Origin: Chrysoperla carnea
Taxonomy: Eukaryota > Arthropoda > Insecta > Neuroptera > Chrysopidae
Length of the DNA: 64,000 bases
Assembly: GCF_905475395.1 (NCBI RefSeq)
Contig: NC_058337.1
Location: forward strand, 83,384,368-83,448,367
Direction: 5' to 3'
Below the pieces are notes generated by a model. It did not search any database, was not told the DNA's origin, and saw only the letters and a list, made by a program, of their open reading frames with translations. The translations under genes and the position numbers were made by a program. The stretch's first letter is position 1. Each line of letters begins with the position of its first letter. Below are positions 1-14,139 of this stretch, piece after piece.

Positions 1-1897
1 ATTGAATCTAGTTTTTCTCGAATTGAATCAATGATCACTGTAGAAGTTTGATTTGTGTAGTTAAAGTTAACCGCTTTTGTTGATTTTTTATTTTTTTTTA
101 TTTTTTTTAAAACTAAAAACGCACGCTTAATGACAAAAAAGGTTTAAATAATTTTAATAACAGTGAAAATTTTGTTATTATAATGCATGGAGAGGTCGAA
201 ATTTGTTCAATAGTCTATTTACATGAATGAATTATCAAGAAAAAATCGTCCCACGCTTTACAATATTGAATTTATATATTAAAATTAAGACTATTTTGTA
301 CTTTTTCGCTCACGTTAATAAAGCGTGTTTTTTCAAAACTGTTTTATAAAAAAACTTGTATTGTGCTGCAAAATCCTTATAATTTTCTTAAATTCGTTAA
401 ATTTATTTGTTTTCTCAGCTAAACGATTGAAAATCAAAGAATTCTCGAATTTGGCAAGTTTGCAAACATGTTTTTACTTACTACTTTGCCAACGACTTTC
501 TTTTTTAATATCCGGTAGTCTATTTAGATTACACCCTAATACTTCCCAATTAGATGAGCCCATTTCATATTTAGTTCAGTTTTTCTAAAATGGTTATCTA
601 AAAAGTTTTGCAGATGCGAAGCGTAATAGATTTTGGATTTTAAGTTGAGATTGAATTTAAAAAAGACAGGATTTACTGAGAATTTTGGCCTGAAATAACG
701 AGATCTTGTAAAAGTCAATCCTTGAAACATTTTAAAACTCAATCCTTTAAAATCCTTGGATTCATTCGCTTATATTAGAGATGTTATTAAAGTTCATTTT
801 TAAGGTCATTTAGGCGATACTTTCTTATTTTAGAGCGTATTCGAAAAATTTTTATCAGCGTATTCGAATGTTTGAGATCTGTACATAAAAAAGTCAATGA
901 TTGTTTACAGTTTTGCTGAATGTATTCGTTGTTCGAAAAAAGTTGTATGGCTTGTTAAGAAGTTAGCCCTCGTTAGCCCTGGTCAATTTGATATTTCGTA
1001 TTCTGGTTTTTAACGTAAAAAATTCAGTGAAACCAAAATAAAATTATCATCGAAGCGACTTTGATTTGCTTGGGATTTATTTAGTTGTATACTTTTGTAA
1101 CACTTGGTAGTAATTGTGTAAATATAGAGTGTTTATCCAAAGAATTAATCGCAATTCAATCTTTTTCTTCATTACTTTGATGCAGTAAATACATACGTGT
1201 ATGTTTCCAAGTAAAGATGAACACTTGACAGACGATTCTTTATCAACAAAGATGTAGCAAGAAGCAAACAACCAGCAGCGGAGAAGGGCGACGATGTTGA
1301 AAGAACAAAAAGCTTCCCACGTTTTCAATAGATTTTAATTCTAAAGTTTTGATTTATTTTTCTTATTATATTGTGAAGGAGTGTAATTGAATGCGTGGGG
1401 AACGAATAAAGGATGCAATTTCACTTGTAGCTTGTTAACCTTCGCTAACTTATAAATTATCAGCTAATTTACAAAAGTGTTTTTTTGTTAATGCAACTTT
1501 GTACGATTCCTTTTTTAAGAATTAAAAAGCCTTAAATGTACCCTATTTTTTTTCTTTTATGGTATTTGTATTGTTTTTAAAGGAGTCTTGATTGTAAAAG
1601 TTTTATGTCACCAAATCTACATTTTTGGAAATTAAGAAAAAGTTAAAACTGTTATACAATTTTGCTTTTAAGCTTCTAAATAACTAACGAGAGCATCCGA
1701 AATAGCAGGAAACCATTATAAAACCTTATTTGAAAATATTTTTGAAAAATTTCTGATCCAAACTGTAAAGATAAATAATGTATAGACAAAATGTGTTTTA
1801 GAATCGACATATCACCTGTAGTTAGAGGTACGAATTAATATCACCTTCACCCATCTGCTTACAGAAAGAAAGCTGTTTTTCTAAAGGACAATATCAC
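1..1897. other. Gene-free AT-rich DNA
   Basis: Short frames at 325-588, 536-742 and 1077-1328 have low-complexity, Phe/Leu/Lys-rich translations, overlap on opposite strands and lack homology I recognise. No repeat boundary was found. Confidence 0.7.
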
Positions 1898-2019
1898 TCC
1901 CTCACTTACCGATACAAATTCTAAGGCATTTCTTGACGTACCATTGGGTAAGTAGAATACCTCTATAAGTGAGACAAATTTGCAGGCCCCCTGATGTCCA
2001 ACTTAACCAGGTTTCACTG
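1898..2019. mobile_element. Decayed remnant of the same Tigger-type MITE family
   Basis: The right terminus CTTAACCAGGTTTCACTG followed by TA, and the interior CCTCTATAAGTGAGACA, match the 300-bp element at 8873-9172. The left terminus is not clear, so this copy is older or truncated. Confidence 0.5.
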
Positions 2020-2021
2020 TA

Positions 2022-5000
2022 TACATTTTACACAAAAGCTAAGCATAATACAGCTCTTGTAAGAATGATTATATGAGTTTTAGAGTCCCAACTATAGTTT
2101 AACCGGCAGGACTCGGTCTACCCTTCAAATTCTTCTTCTTTTTAAATTTCTTGAAAAGTGTAAATATAATGTTTTTTAATAAATTTTTCTCAAATACGGC
2201 TGTATTAAACAATTTTTTCATAGCATCTCATTATAGAAACCTATAAGCGTCTTTTTATTATATTTTGGTAATATGTATAACGGTTCAGTTTTGCGTCTAT
2301 GTAGCTAAGAGGATTAGCATTCAAAAACCTCGTTTTTATTTCCAGCAGGAAAATTTTTTTTTATGTCTTACCATATTTCTACTTTTTATTTACGTTCTTA
2401 GGTAGATATCTTCCTTTTTATAACAAAAATATTTCAGCCCTATTTAACATATTAGCGCAATAATTGTCCAACGTTAAGTTTAACCGTCATTTTGGTTGAT
2501 TTCTCACTGATCGTGAGATAATTTTGACAATATATAATTGTTAAATATGACAAAATCAGGGTCTTAGCCAAATCAGGATATACAAGTGGGAAAAAAGGCA
2601 CAAAATGATAATTAACGTTTATGAAAGATAAAAACTTGAATACTCATAAAATGTAATTCGATTCTCAAGTACCTTCTTAAAGAATAAACTGACGAGTAAG
2701 AATAGTTTTGTATTTGATATAAGAAAAGACGCCATTTCCTGTAGGCGTTAAATAGATATTGTGTATTTTATAAAAATATATTTGATGTTTCGAATGAAGT
2801 GAATCATAATAATAATAAAATATCAAAAGCAACCAGCAATGGATGGCTTTAATAAAAGGGCAACCGTTATAGCTATAGTATATACGTATTCTGTTTATGT
2901 GATTTTATTCAAAAGGTACTGCTCCGCCCTTACTAGTGTCGTTTTTATACAACTTGTTGCTTTGATTTATTGAAGTTTACTTTATTTAGGTACCATTTCT
3001 TTTACAAAAAAAATTATCACCCATAGTCCATAGTTCTTGTACATTTTGTAATATTTTCAGTTTGAAGATAATGGCGATTAATTTTGGAAAATATTTGTGC
3101 ATTAAAATTTCTATATTTTGCTATAACTCTAGGTAGATACTTGAAAAGCTTTTCTTAGTTTTTTAACTGTATTTAAAATTTTAAACAAAAACCACGTTCA
3201 TTTTGTGCGTGTACTTGCCCAAAAGTAATTCGCAATTCAAATTTAAAAATCTACAGAGCGCTCATTTACAGACAATATTGATTTACAGAAAATTTGTCTT
3301 TCTTCTAGCAAGTTGATGAGAAATTTTAGTTTTATATCAACTGTTTAGTTAGTGTCTATAGACAAGCCTTTTCCACTAGATACTTTGGGAAATTGCCAAG
3401 GGGAAGTGCCATTCTTTCCAGCCGTCTTTCCATTCTATGCTTTAAGTAGTATATGTACGATTCAATGATAAAATAATTGATTTTCAATTTTCGAAGTTTC
3501 TACCCCCAAACTTATGAAGCATTAATGCTATGTATCTTTTATTGGTTTTATATTATAATTTAGTCAGGTTTAATCGAACAGTGAAGGAAATTCGATTTAC
3601 GAATTTTTAAAATGCATAAAATGGTCGAAATGCGGCAATGATATTGATTAATTATATGTAATTAGCACACTAATTAAATCAACAACATTATTAAGGGTCA
3701 ACTAAATGCTAATATTTTGTATTTCGTGACAGAAATATGAGTTTTCTTGGGAATATCTATTTGTCTATACACTCTGACACAATGTTTTACAAAAACGAAG
3801 CCCCGTGTACCTCATGTATTAGGGCCGTAAAATGGTTAAAGACGGCCCTGTTTATTGATAAAATCGAAAACATATTTTATTATTTATCATTAATGTAACG
3901 AAAAAATGCTGGAACTGGAGGGCTGCGAAAGTTAACAATAAATGTAAACATAATACCTATCATTCTGTAGAATAAATACGGAGAAAATAAAAAGTGTATA
4001 GAAATATTTAAAATATTTAAAAATATGATTTATTTAATCTACAAAAAATTTGTACTCATATTTTTTTCAATACGTAAAAGCAAAATGTCACAATATTTAA
4101 TAAAATTATTAACGAAAATATTTACAATATTTTTTAATTTTTATTCACAATATTAATTATTATTATCGAAACAAATTTTAAATATCGTATTTATTGTATG
4201 TATATTTAGTACACGTGAATCTAATTAACTTGATCACATTGAAATAATTTTTTTGAAAAAAAAATCAATTGTAGATTATCAACTACGTTAATTTTGAAAA
4301 TATCTGGGCTAATTTTTTTCTTGAATATTAGTTTTCTGTAAAAATACGATTTTTTGTTAGATACTAAGCGATTATTATAAAATTTTAATAAGAAAGAAAA
4401 ATGTTTTCGAAATAGAATTTAGAAGAACAAAGCGATGTAGAGTATAAAATCCTGAGAAGAAAGTTTCTCTTTTGCAGTTTTTGGATGCAGTTTACCTTTA
4501 AAGAGGAAGGAGTTCGTTTATTATTTATTTAGTAATTTTTGAGAATTTGTCAGTTAGTATTATGTTAGGCTAGCATGCTCACAAACTAACATTTATTCCA
4601 TTTGGCTTGCACAAACTAATTTACAGAAAAAAAATTTGGGGTTAGTAACATATGTGCATACAGAAAATTTTTATGAGGCTGGAATATTTGCTCGAGCGTG
4701 TAAACGAGAACGGTTTCAACTTTTCAACTTAGTGGATTAGAAATTAACTGTATTTTTGTCTGTCAAGTGGATTTTCTTACATTTGCATCGTAGGAAACTC
4801 ACGGGAACCTAACGTGTTGCAAACAGTCAGGTACGCAAACTTAGGCTTCTTGATCATAACTTGAAAAGTTGAATACTTACAACTAAATTACCATACTAGG
4901 TTGTTTAGGAAGTCTCGGGAAGAAGGACACTACTTGGTGCTTGAAGACATGGGTACAAGGACTTATCATGCAGGTAATCTAGTAGCTATAGTCTTAAAAC

Positions 5001-6749
5001 TTGAGTGAGCCCTTGAGAAGCATTCTCACCACTTCCAAGATGTAAACAAGAAGTATTTGGCCATCCCCATTTTTTAAACATCTGTCCTGCATCTATCAAG
5101 TTAAAAAATTTATAAGCAGGCTATTTTGTTTACTCAGTCATTTACCGAATTATGTTAATCAAAACCTACCTTTCTACAGAAAAATTGCCTAAAACTACTT
5201 GAGCATGTAAACACTGAAAAAAGTTGTGTTCACAAATCGAATTGGGCAAAAAGCATAGGTGAGTAAACTTAGCATTCAGCATTAAAGTTATTTACGACAA
5301 TTTATTTTCTTAAAACTTTTTCTATTGGCTTAGTGATATTACACAAAATGATCTAAGTTCAGGAGGGAAAATCCGGAATCCTGGATTTTAATTAGTTTGG
5401 TTGTTCTATGGTACCTATAGTAGAATATCCCAAAAGTTTCAAAGGATAAGAGGTGAACCGCTGACATAGTGGCTTTTAAGAAAAAGCTTTCACTCGTTTT
5501 TTGATTATATCTTCACAATCACTAATTCAACGATATTTTACTCAAATAAGAAATTAAAGTAGACAACCAAAATGCTCATGTCCATTTTCCTTGTAGGAAT
5601 CACATTTTCAAAGCTACAGGCTTGAGAAATTTCATATTTATGTGAAACTTAGCTTTATTGCAGTTTTATCTAGAATCGACTGAGAAGTTGAATGTTATAT
5701 TTTAATAATTGAAAATCATTTTTTAACTCCTCTTTAATTTTGGAAGATCTTAAGGTAGTACTTCGTTTTAATACCAATTATGAGCACTACAGGATATTGA
5801 GTTTTCACTGTGCTTAATTTACCAAAAAGCATACTTAATTACCATTAAAAGTGAGTAATTTCATTATATTTTTGTTTTATTTTTGCTTAGTTTTTCGTAT
5901 CTATAAATCAACAAATCAGTGGTGTTGGCGAAAACTTGAGGTTTCTTCTCATCAGAAATTATTATAGATATGTTCACCTTTAACAAATTGTAGTGTACTA
6001 CGGTATATGTATGTGTGCATACCTAGATTGCTATTATGAGCGTAAGTATCTTTTAAAAAAATTCCATGAGGCGGACAAAATTGAGAAGTTAAATTAAAAA
6101 ATAATCTTAGGGATGATTCCTGAAATAATATTTTCAATAAACAATTCATAACAAATTATTATTTTTTGCTGTTGTTGTAATAACTCCTACAGGCATATTT
6201 CAATATTTTCATTAAAATATGTATGCTGTATATTTATTTATTAATATCATCTTTTTATGAATTCCATCCATATTGATATGTTGTTGTACATGTGAAGTAT
6301 GAGGGTGTAATTTACAACCCCCCCTTGTCACCAACAAATATAATATATAATATAATAACCGTATGTATATTTATTATTAGCAAGTAAGCAATGTTGTCCA
6401 GAATATACTTACCCCTTAATCGAATGAGTTGTATATAATGTAGAACATACATTATTGTTTTGTTATTATGATTAGATCAAAATTTCCCACAGACATCTGT
6501 GCGTAGTATGTTCAATTAAATAATTAATATTACATGAAAAACTGACTGTTACTTCTGTTAACATTAAATATTAGCCAAAAAATTGTTCATGTTTTTTCAA
6601 TTACTTATGAAAAACAAGTGAAAACAAACAAATAAATGAGTTATTTATTGAAATAACCTGTATAGAAAGTGATAAACTTTTGAAAATAATAAAATTAAGA
6701 AACAATCAACTTCTCAATTGATTTATGTTGCTCATTTAAAATAATTCAA
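2022..6749. other. Gene-free AT-rich DNA
   Basis: No coding frame over 65 codons. The stretch at 3980-4400 is extremely AT-rich. Nothing recognisable otherwise. Confidence 0.7.
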
Positions 6750-6950
6750 TAAAAATTTCAGCTTGATATCTTTCGTTTTTGTGTTATCTATCGTTTTTGA
6801 GTTATCACGTTTACAGACGGACGGACAACCGTAAAATGACTAATTAGGTGGCTTAATGAACACCTATATCAAAATTTTGTTCGTATCATTAATATTTCTA
6901 AGCGTTACAAACTTTCGACTAAAGTTGATATGCATTGATACACACTTCAT
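6750..6950 (-). repeat. GTCTGTC-type interspersed repeat, copy 1
   Basis: On the - strand it contains AACGCTTAGAAATATTAATG, AAAATTTTGATATAGGTGTT and GTTGTCCGTCCGTCTG. These blocks recur at 12.4, 48.8, 50.8 and 52.0 kb. The family resembles a repeat seen widely in insect genomes. Confidence 0.65.
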
Positions 6951-7390
6951 ATATACAGAATATAACCAGCCGTGGTGAAAATGGCCTTTGGGTGCAAAGT
7001 TTTCATTTAATCATGATAAAAGTTATAGACTTGAAAACACTAATAGAAAATTTTAAATCATTTGCTACTGTATGCCGATCCATTACTATGTTGAAGTATG
7101 GAATTGTTGATAAAAAACAGCGCAGGTCGTCGTTCCTGACGATTAAAAGAATTTGTTCGATGTTTTATTTTATTTACTACGTCCTTATCTTTTACCTTCT
7201 ATAATTTATGATATATAGATCGGTATATTTGACATTTCCGAAACTAGTGAAAAACTACAAGCAGATTTCTATTTTATTAATGCAGATTTCTATGATAATT
7301 AATCTTGCATGCAATAACACATTATTTCCATTTAGATATGTTTCACTCTAATAAAGGTTTTAAAATAATGAATCATGAAAGCCAAGTATT

Positions 7391-7780
7391 CGTACCGTGC
7401 GTGAGTTTTTTTGGAGGCGTTTCCATGGTAACGATACACTACTTTAACTATAGAATTGTATAGATGCATATATAATTGTATGGATTGCATTTATCACTTA
7501 CATTGAAAATTTAATATAATTGTCTCACAAATTTAAATAAATAATTATGATAATTAACATTTCAAAAACAATATTTGTGCAATTTGATTTCTTATTTTCA
7601 CAATATTTCATGCATTAAGTTTAATTAATTAGTGTTTTACAATCATTTTAATTTGACATTTTCCATAACATTAACATTTAAAGAATTGCAAATTAGTCAT
7701 AACAGCCTCCTTTAATGCCAAAATTTTTCACTGGAAGCACTAGCATCGATTTTATTGTCCCTACCATGACTACGCACAAT
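7391..7780 (+). repeat. Interspersed repeat block X, copy 1
   Basis: From GTACCGTGCGTGAG to ACCATGACTACGCAC. The inverse copy at 54848-55185 shares TTGTGCAATTTGATTTCTTA, TTTAATTAATTAGTGTTT, CATAACAGCCTCCTTTA and AAAATTTTTCACTGGAAGC in order. No coding capacity. Confidence 0.7.
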
Positions 7781-8872
7781 AGCTAGACAAACATAGTAAC
7801 TTTATCATTTTTTGGGTGAACTTTATCGGCGCTAGACTCCAAAAACGTATATCGCTAATTATTTTAGCATTTTATTATTTTCATCATAGATTTCAATTGT
7901 AGCTATACTTTATATACTAACATCTGTTTACAAGTTTCATGTGAAAGCATCATTTATAACACAAAATCCAATCTTCTATTTTTTCCCGCAAATCTGTTAA
8001 AATTTCGGTTTGATTTGTTTATTTGATTATTTTCGTTATAATTTTTTTTTTGTGACCCCCTCCGGAAAAAAATTCTGGAACCGCGCCTGAGTTAAATAAA
8101 GCGTGCTCAAAAACCGTGAATTGATTATGTTCTTATTATTTCATGATATTTATCATCGCTTGTTTCTTTATATTAATATTATTTTGATTTTAGAAAATAT
8201 TCCATATTTCAATAAAAGCTTTTTTTTTAGCTTTTAAAGTATTATTTTTTATAAGTTACATAGGTAGGTTAACTGTTTTTATCTTGACTTCAAAAAATTT
8301 TTAATAAAAGTAAAAATTTCAGTCAAATAAATAAAATAGACCATTAAAGACTGGATTCTGAGAGACCAGGTGCTTTGATTCTTAACATTTTGTGCATGAA
8401 TAAACATATGTCAATCAAAACATTCAACAAATTTGTACTAATATAGTATTAATACGAACAAATTTGTTTATTATCCCTTACAAATTTTATATTATTGTGT
8501 GTCTATCTGTGTGGACTTAAAAACTATAAATACTCCATTCAAGAATAATCCTTATATGTGTGCCCTTTTATATATACAATAAATGAAAAATATTCTGTTT
8601 AAAGTCGTTGCCTTTGTGCCTTTTGCGACTAAATATTGTACAAGGAATCATCCAGTTATTATAATAAGTAATTGCATGCATATAGCAAGGTATGGTACCT
8701 ATATGAAGATATTTCTACGATAAATGATTTTCTACGCCCTTTTTTTGTGTTGATTTTATAAATATTATGTGTGCATTGTTGTCTTATCTGTTTATTTTTC
8801 CACTTGGGTAATTCATTCATAATTTTTCACCTCTATATACAATACATAACGTTTGCTTTCATTATATGTATA
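7781..8872. other. Gene-free spacer between repeat blocks X and Y
   Basis: Only a small GC-rich patch, TTCTGGAACCGCGCCTGA (8073-8090), stands out and may be the end of an old repeat. Confidence 0.6.
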
Positions 8873-9172
8873 CAGTCAAACTTGGGTAAGTGAGAACTGG
8901 ATAAGTGAGAGTAATAGCCAGGACCCGTCATTTTAAGCTCCCAAAACCTCTATTAGCGAGAAACAGAAACCTCTGTGAGAGAGAGTCGTTTTTCCCTCAT
9001 GGGCCTCCGTAAGTAAGCCTGCTACTTATCTATACCTCTATAAGCGACAGTCGAGCTTTATTTATTTATATTATTTAGGAGGAACATAATTTTATCATAT
9101 TACATATTTACTACTCTATAAGCGAGAATGAGATTGTGCTCCCCTGAACTCTCGCTTATCCAGGTTTGACTG
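8873..9172. mobile_element. 300-bp pogo/Tigger-type MITE with TA target duplication
   Basis: The ends are inverted repeats: CAGTCAAACTTGGGTAAGTG at the left, and the right end read on the opposite strand is CAGTCAAACCTGGATAAGCG. Both are flanked by TA (8871-8872 and 9173-9174), the target of Tc1/mariner/pogo transposases. The interior repeats the CTCTATAAGCGA motif but has no coding capacity. It is non-autonomous and would be mobilised in trans. Confidence 0.82.
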
Positions 9173-9237
9173 TATATTATAAAAACGAAAAACGATAAGA
9201 CGATTTCATTAAAATAATTGTGATACCTATACTATCT

Positions 9238-9560
9238 AACGGTTTAAGCTTTTTCGATTCCAAAACGAAAGAGTTCCCAAAAAACTGAAATTTGTTTGTG
9301 CCAACTAATGAGTATTTAATACGCCTTCTGTATAGATTTCAAGTCAATTTCTGTACGATTTACAATCTATTAAATGCTTTTAAAAGTGTTACCATTATTT
9401 ACATAAAAAACTTTTATCAATATTCCTCAGGTTTTAAGCATTCAAATTATACCAAAATTAAGAACTGTGCATAAAAATGAAAAACCCAAGTCAGTGTTTT
9501 TGATTTCTCCGAAACCGTACAGAGAATCGATATGAATTTTTCATAAAAGACGTATACAAG
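9238..9560 (+). repeat. Interspersed repeat block Y, copy 1
   Basis: It contains CCAAAACGAAAGAGTTCCCA, AATGAGTATTTAATACGCC and ACCGTACAGAGAATCGATAT, all found reversed in 55186-55620. It starts about 65 bases after the Tigger-type MITE at 8873-9172. A short open frame at 9292-9474 is a by-product of the repeat. Confidence 0.65.
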
Positions 9561-10651
9561 GATGATTTATTGATAAATAAAATTTCAAATTCTTTGGATC
9601 TTTTTCATTTTTTTGGTGTCGAAATAAGAAATTTCAATTTTCCAAATTCCACTTTTCGTTCCAAACAGTGCAGCTGTCAATATACTTTTGCGTACAGCTC
9701 CAAAACATAGTTTCTTGGCATAAAATAAAATTTCAATCAATATGATCAATTATTTCTAGGTGGAAACGAGTATCGAACGAAACGAAACGAGTAAAAAGAG
9801 CCTCCAAACATACACAAAATAAATTATACATAGTAATTGACGATCGAATCAATCGTCATATCATTTCCTTATATTTTAATCTTGGCGAGTCGAATAAAAT
9901 ATCTCCTGGTCCAATACGATCAATCTCATTTTTCAAAATTTGAAATTTTTGAAGTTTCGGATGACAGACAGTGGCAGTTTGAAATTTTTGAAGTGTCGGA
10001 CTAAAGTCTAGTACCTATGTTGCAGAGTTTATTATATTTCTATTAAAATAAGAAAAAATATCTATTGTCACCTGAGGATAAGGGTTGATCAATTACAAAT
10101 TTTCCGCGTCCATAACTTAGCTACTTAAAAAAGCAGCTCTCTTAATCACTTTTATTGTTTTTAGACTACCTTGAGATTATTATTTGACTTCTAATAAGAA
10201 TTTTTGAGATTGAATGCAGAGTTAAACTTCAAGCTTGCGGTTTAATATATGGATATTGTGTGGCGTTCATATAAAAATTTTTTTCTTTCAAATTTTTTTC
10301 ATACCTTGACATTCTTAAAGTATTCTGTCCTTGTCTAATGTGAACCAATTTTGTATATTATTTGCTACATATAAAGAGATTTATTTATGTATTCAGCTTA
10401 AGTACCGAATAATTATGATAGTTATTTCCAAAACAATATTTGACATTAAATTATACCTTATTTGAAACGGGACTTATTATTATTACCTTCAGAAAAATTG
10501 CACGAAAGCTAAATTTTTGTTTTTAGCTTTAATTTAATGGTTTGGTAAAAAGTTCTGCATATGGGTAAAACTGTTGAGAATTCTGCTTTTTGGAGGCAAC
10601 AAATTTATATTAAAATGATCACCATACGTTTGAAATGGTATTAATCATATA

Positions 10652-10857
10652 CAGTCAAAACCGGCTATATCGACATCGGTTGTTGGATATCGCCAATACT
10701 ACACATGTACTACACACTTATAAAACATCATTATAATACTATTTAGACTCAAATAAACTTTATTTTGAGCCTTATTAACTTTATTTTGGATATTATTATT
10801 GATAATAGCGATTAATTGTCATTGGAAATAGTTAGCAATAACGACCAATTTTAGTAC
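10652..10857. mobile_element. Degenerate ~206-bp Tigger-like MITE
   Basis: The left end CAGTCAAAACCGGCTATATC sits next to TA. A decayed counterpart, AACGACCAATTTTAGTA, lies near 10840-10856. The interior GGATATCGCC and AATAGCGATT motifs resemble internal parts of Tigger-type elements. The right border is approximate. Confidence 0.4.
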
Positions 10858-10929
10858 ATATGCACATATTTATCATATCTACAAAAGTTGGTATATTATA
10901 GTATAATGTATACATATCGCTTAAGGAAG

Positions 10930-11400
10930 TTCGACCAAGAAAATTTTAAATAAAAAGCTTGTTGATTTTTTCTCTTTATCAATTCTGAAAATTTTAGGGG
11001 GGCAGGGTGTTTGCCCGATTATTTAAATAAATAAATGACTTCAAAAGTAGGCATATTTAACATTAGTTTTATGGTAAAACGATAGACGGATGATATGTTT
11101 TCATAGCTTTCTCCAAAACTAGTCGGTGGAAATTAAAAAAAACTAATTAAATTAAAGTTAAAACCTTAATAAATTATTGAAAAAAAAAAAAAAAAAAAAA
11201 AATCGGTTGTGCCCGACTAATTAAGGATGTATTATAAACACGGTAGTTGGGATACAAATTTAAAAAAATAAATTTTTTCCATTTTGATGGTAAATTATGC
11301 TATAACTTGACAATATTAGACGAAAAGTAGTAATAAAATTTTTCAATATCTAGAGTAATTTTCAAAATATCGAAAATTGAAAATTTTGTGAAATTATTGA
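10930..11400 (+). repeat. Diverged copy of the 42.4-kb TIR element
   Basis: The same orientation and order of blocks as 42404-42953: GCCCGATTATTTAAATAAAT, AAACTAGTCGGTGGAAATTA, GCCCGACTAATTAAG and the TAGACGAAAAGTA stretch. The left terminus is decayed (TTCGACCAAGAAAATTTTAA) and the right terminus is not visible. The copy contains an A(23) run at 11180-11202. Confidence 0.65.
11180..11202 (+). repeat. A(23) homopolymer
   Basis: A run of 23 A inside the repeat copy at 10930-11400. The homologous position at about 42676 has only a short A run, so this is a copy-specific expansion. Confidence 0.9.
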
Positions 11401-12384
11401 GCTAAATATCGAAAAATTTTATTCTTATTTTTTAGTTTTTTTAATTAAAATAATTCCATAATTTTGGAAATAACAGTTAGTCATGTATAATATAATTGAA
11501 ATCCATTAATATTTATCAATTATTATTTATATATTTAAAAAAAAAAGTAAATATTATTAAAATATTCATGATTCCCACGATTATTTAAAATTTTAATACT
11601 TTACTTGCAGCATCTGTATGATAAATAATGATGACCCTACCCTACACTACATTGTGTAAATTTTTATCCTGGATAAAATAAAAAAAATACATTTATTAGA
11701 AATGTAATGATACACGATGAATCATTGGGAATTTAAAACAATAAAAAGTAAGGAAGGTGTATCTATCACATGGCCATATGGTGATTTTTTTTTTTATTAG
11801 GAAGAGTGTTATGGAATGCCCAGTAAAACAAATTATATTACATATTTTATCACTAATCATCTGTTAAATAAAAAATATAACTATTCCCTTAAATATATAT
11901 ATCACGAAACAATTAAAATTACGATATATTTTTATCACATATGTCACTAAAAATGAGATTGTTGATGATGGGTAAAAATGTATTAGATAGGGAATCCGTG
12001 AGAATTTTTTATCCCTAATTAAACTTATTGGTTTCACCCATTATACATTTATTTATTTGAAACAACAGATTGTCTAAAATCAATCACAACTTAATTTCGA
12101 TTAAACGTAATTACGAAAAAAGTTTTTCTTTATATGAATTTTTAGCACTTGCGCTTGAATGTTTATACAACGTTACCATTTTGTTGGTTGATGCAAATTC
12201 TGGTAACATTATTTTGGGGCTGGAGTAGGTTTGCTTAACGTACAAAATTTTCCGAAAGGTCGCCATAATTGTATTGGTTTTTTAAACTCTTCTAATTTAT
12301 TAAAAATAATGTAAACACTGGCATTTAACACTTTCTATACAACAACTCAACAATTAACTCAATTGTTTGTTATCACTTGTTATA

Positions 12385-12845
12385 CCATGCACATATGTTA
12401 TATGCAAGGTATACTAAGTTTAGTCCCAAGTTTGTAACGCCTAAAAATATTGATGCTACACACAAAATTTTGGTATAGGTGTTCGTTCATAAAATCACCT
12501 AATTAGTCCATTTACGGTTGTCTGTCCGTCTGTCTATCAACACGATAAGTCAAAAACGAAAAGAGGTATCAAGCTAAAGTTTTATAGCGTGCTCAGAACG
12601 TAAAAAGTGAGGTCGAATTCGAAAATGAGCACCATGGGTTGTAAACCGCTAGCGACAGAACAAAAGTTTTAATGTAAAAAATGTTCCTTATAAAAAAATA
12701 AACAACTTTTATTTGAAACATTTTTCGTAAACAACTGTTTACCCGTGAGGGCGTAAATTGTATAGTATGAACCTATTATATGGGATTATCAGTTATGTAT
12801 GTGTGACATGACTCAATCAATAGTGTGTTTTCACTTGTTTATTAT
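12385..12845 (+). repeat. GTCTGTC-type interspersed repeat, copy 2
   Basis: One of the two fullest copies. It runs from GCACATATGTTATATGCAAG through TTTAGTCCCAAGTTTGTAAC, TTGTCTGTCCGTCTGTC and AAAAAATAAACAACTTTTAT to GTGTTTTCACTTGTTT. It has no coding capacity and no obvious target duplication. Confidence 0.7.
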
Positions 12846-14139
12846 TTAAATTCGAATTAAAAAGATGTAAAAATTGAAATTAAAATTTACTTCAATATAA
12901 TATCATCGAACTATTATTTGTCTTCACCATTAGTATTTACAGATTTATCTACGTTTGAATTTTTTACAAAAAAATTTCTTTTTTCAACTTTGAACTTAAA
13001 TCTTAGTAAATATTTAACTCAAAGAAAAATTTTCAGAAATTGTCATAAATAATGTTGTAAATGGAGTAGGTATTCTACAATATAATAAATATATTGCATA
13101 TAATAATAATTTCAATCACTTATCAATAATACTGAACATAGATAGATAAATTTTCTTGCTTCATTTTTAAAATGCCTTCTTGGAAAAGTCTAACTTTGTT
13201 AATTATTAAAAGTTTAATTTTTTATTTCAAATCAAAGATTTATAGATAACTTGGGAAAATTTTAAAAAATTTACATAAATTTTATTTTTTGTACCATTCA
13301 AAATTTTTTTAAATAAGTACTTTACAGTTAATAATTATATATGCTTGCATGTATCTATAAAAGGAAATGTCTACGTGACCAGCGCCGGCACCAATTATTT
13401 TCAAGTAATATTACCGACCACTGGCTACACTAATTTTCCTTTTAACTAGATTAGTATTATACAATTCACATATTATTTATTGGACAACTACATACATTTT
13501 TTTGGTCATTGGTCATAGGGTTGCCAACCTTCCAGATTTGATCGGGAGGCTCCAGAAATCGTGACATCGTGTAGTTATTCCAGACTCCTAATATCGACAT
13601 AAACGCTCCCGAGTTTAGTAAGAAAAAAGATAATTTGTTTCATGTTCTGAGCAACTTTTATAATTTTTTTTATTATTTTTATAAGAAGAATTTAAATTAA
13701 AAATATCCTATATAATTATGATTCGGTGATATAATTATATTAATTTTGCAATCTTCCGGGTTTTTGGATTATCTTCAAGCTTTCCGGGATCTTGAGGAGG
13801 GAGTCTAAATGTCTTGAAAAGCCTAGTGTTGAAATAAACACTGCTTTTGAAGCATTTTGAATTTTTTTTTTCGTTTATCTCTCATCCTTAGTTAGGGAAA
13901 AGATTTTTCTTAAACATTTCTAGTGTTCTTTCTAATTCTATATGACTATAAAATTTGTCTCTTACTCTAACTTTTCAATTACTGTTTAGGTACATTACGT
14001 ACATACAAAATAATGGTTATATTTTTCCATAAAATAAACAGATAAATAAATATAGGTTAGAAAGTTAATATTACAAGCTTTTATTTAGTTTCACCTGTCC
14101 CGTTGTGTTCCTGTAATCAAATATTGCAAGTCAAATTTG
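12846..14139. other. Gene-free AT-rich DNA with a possible old repeat
   Basis: At 13516-13820 GGGTTGCCAACCTTCCAG and, later, CTTCCGGGTTTTTGGAT and GGGATCTTGAGGAGGGAG resemble an insect repeat starting GTTGCCAACC. No second copy lies in the window. Confidence 0.45.

Noticed and set aside
325..588. 87-codon frame at the left end
   Set aside because: Starts at TTG or within low-complexity sequence, overlaps another frame on the - strand, Phe/Leu-rich without pattern.
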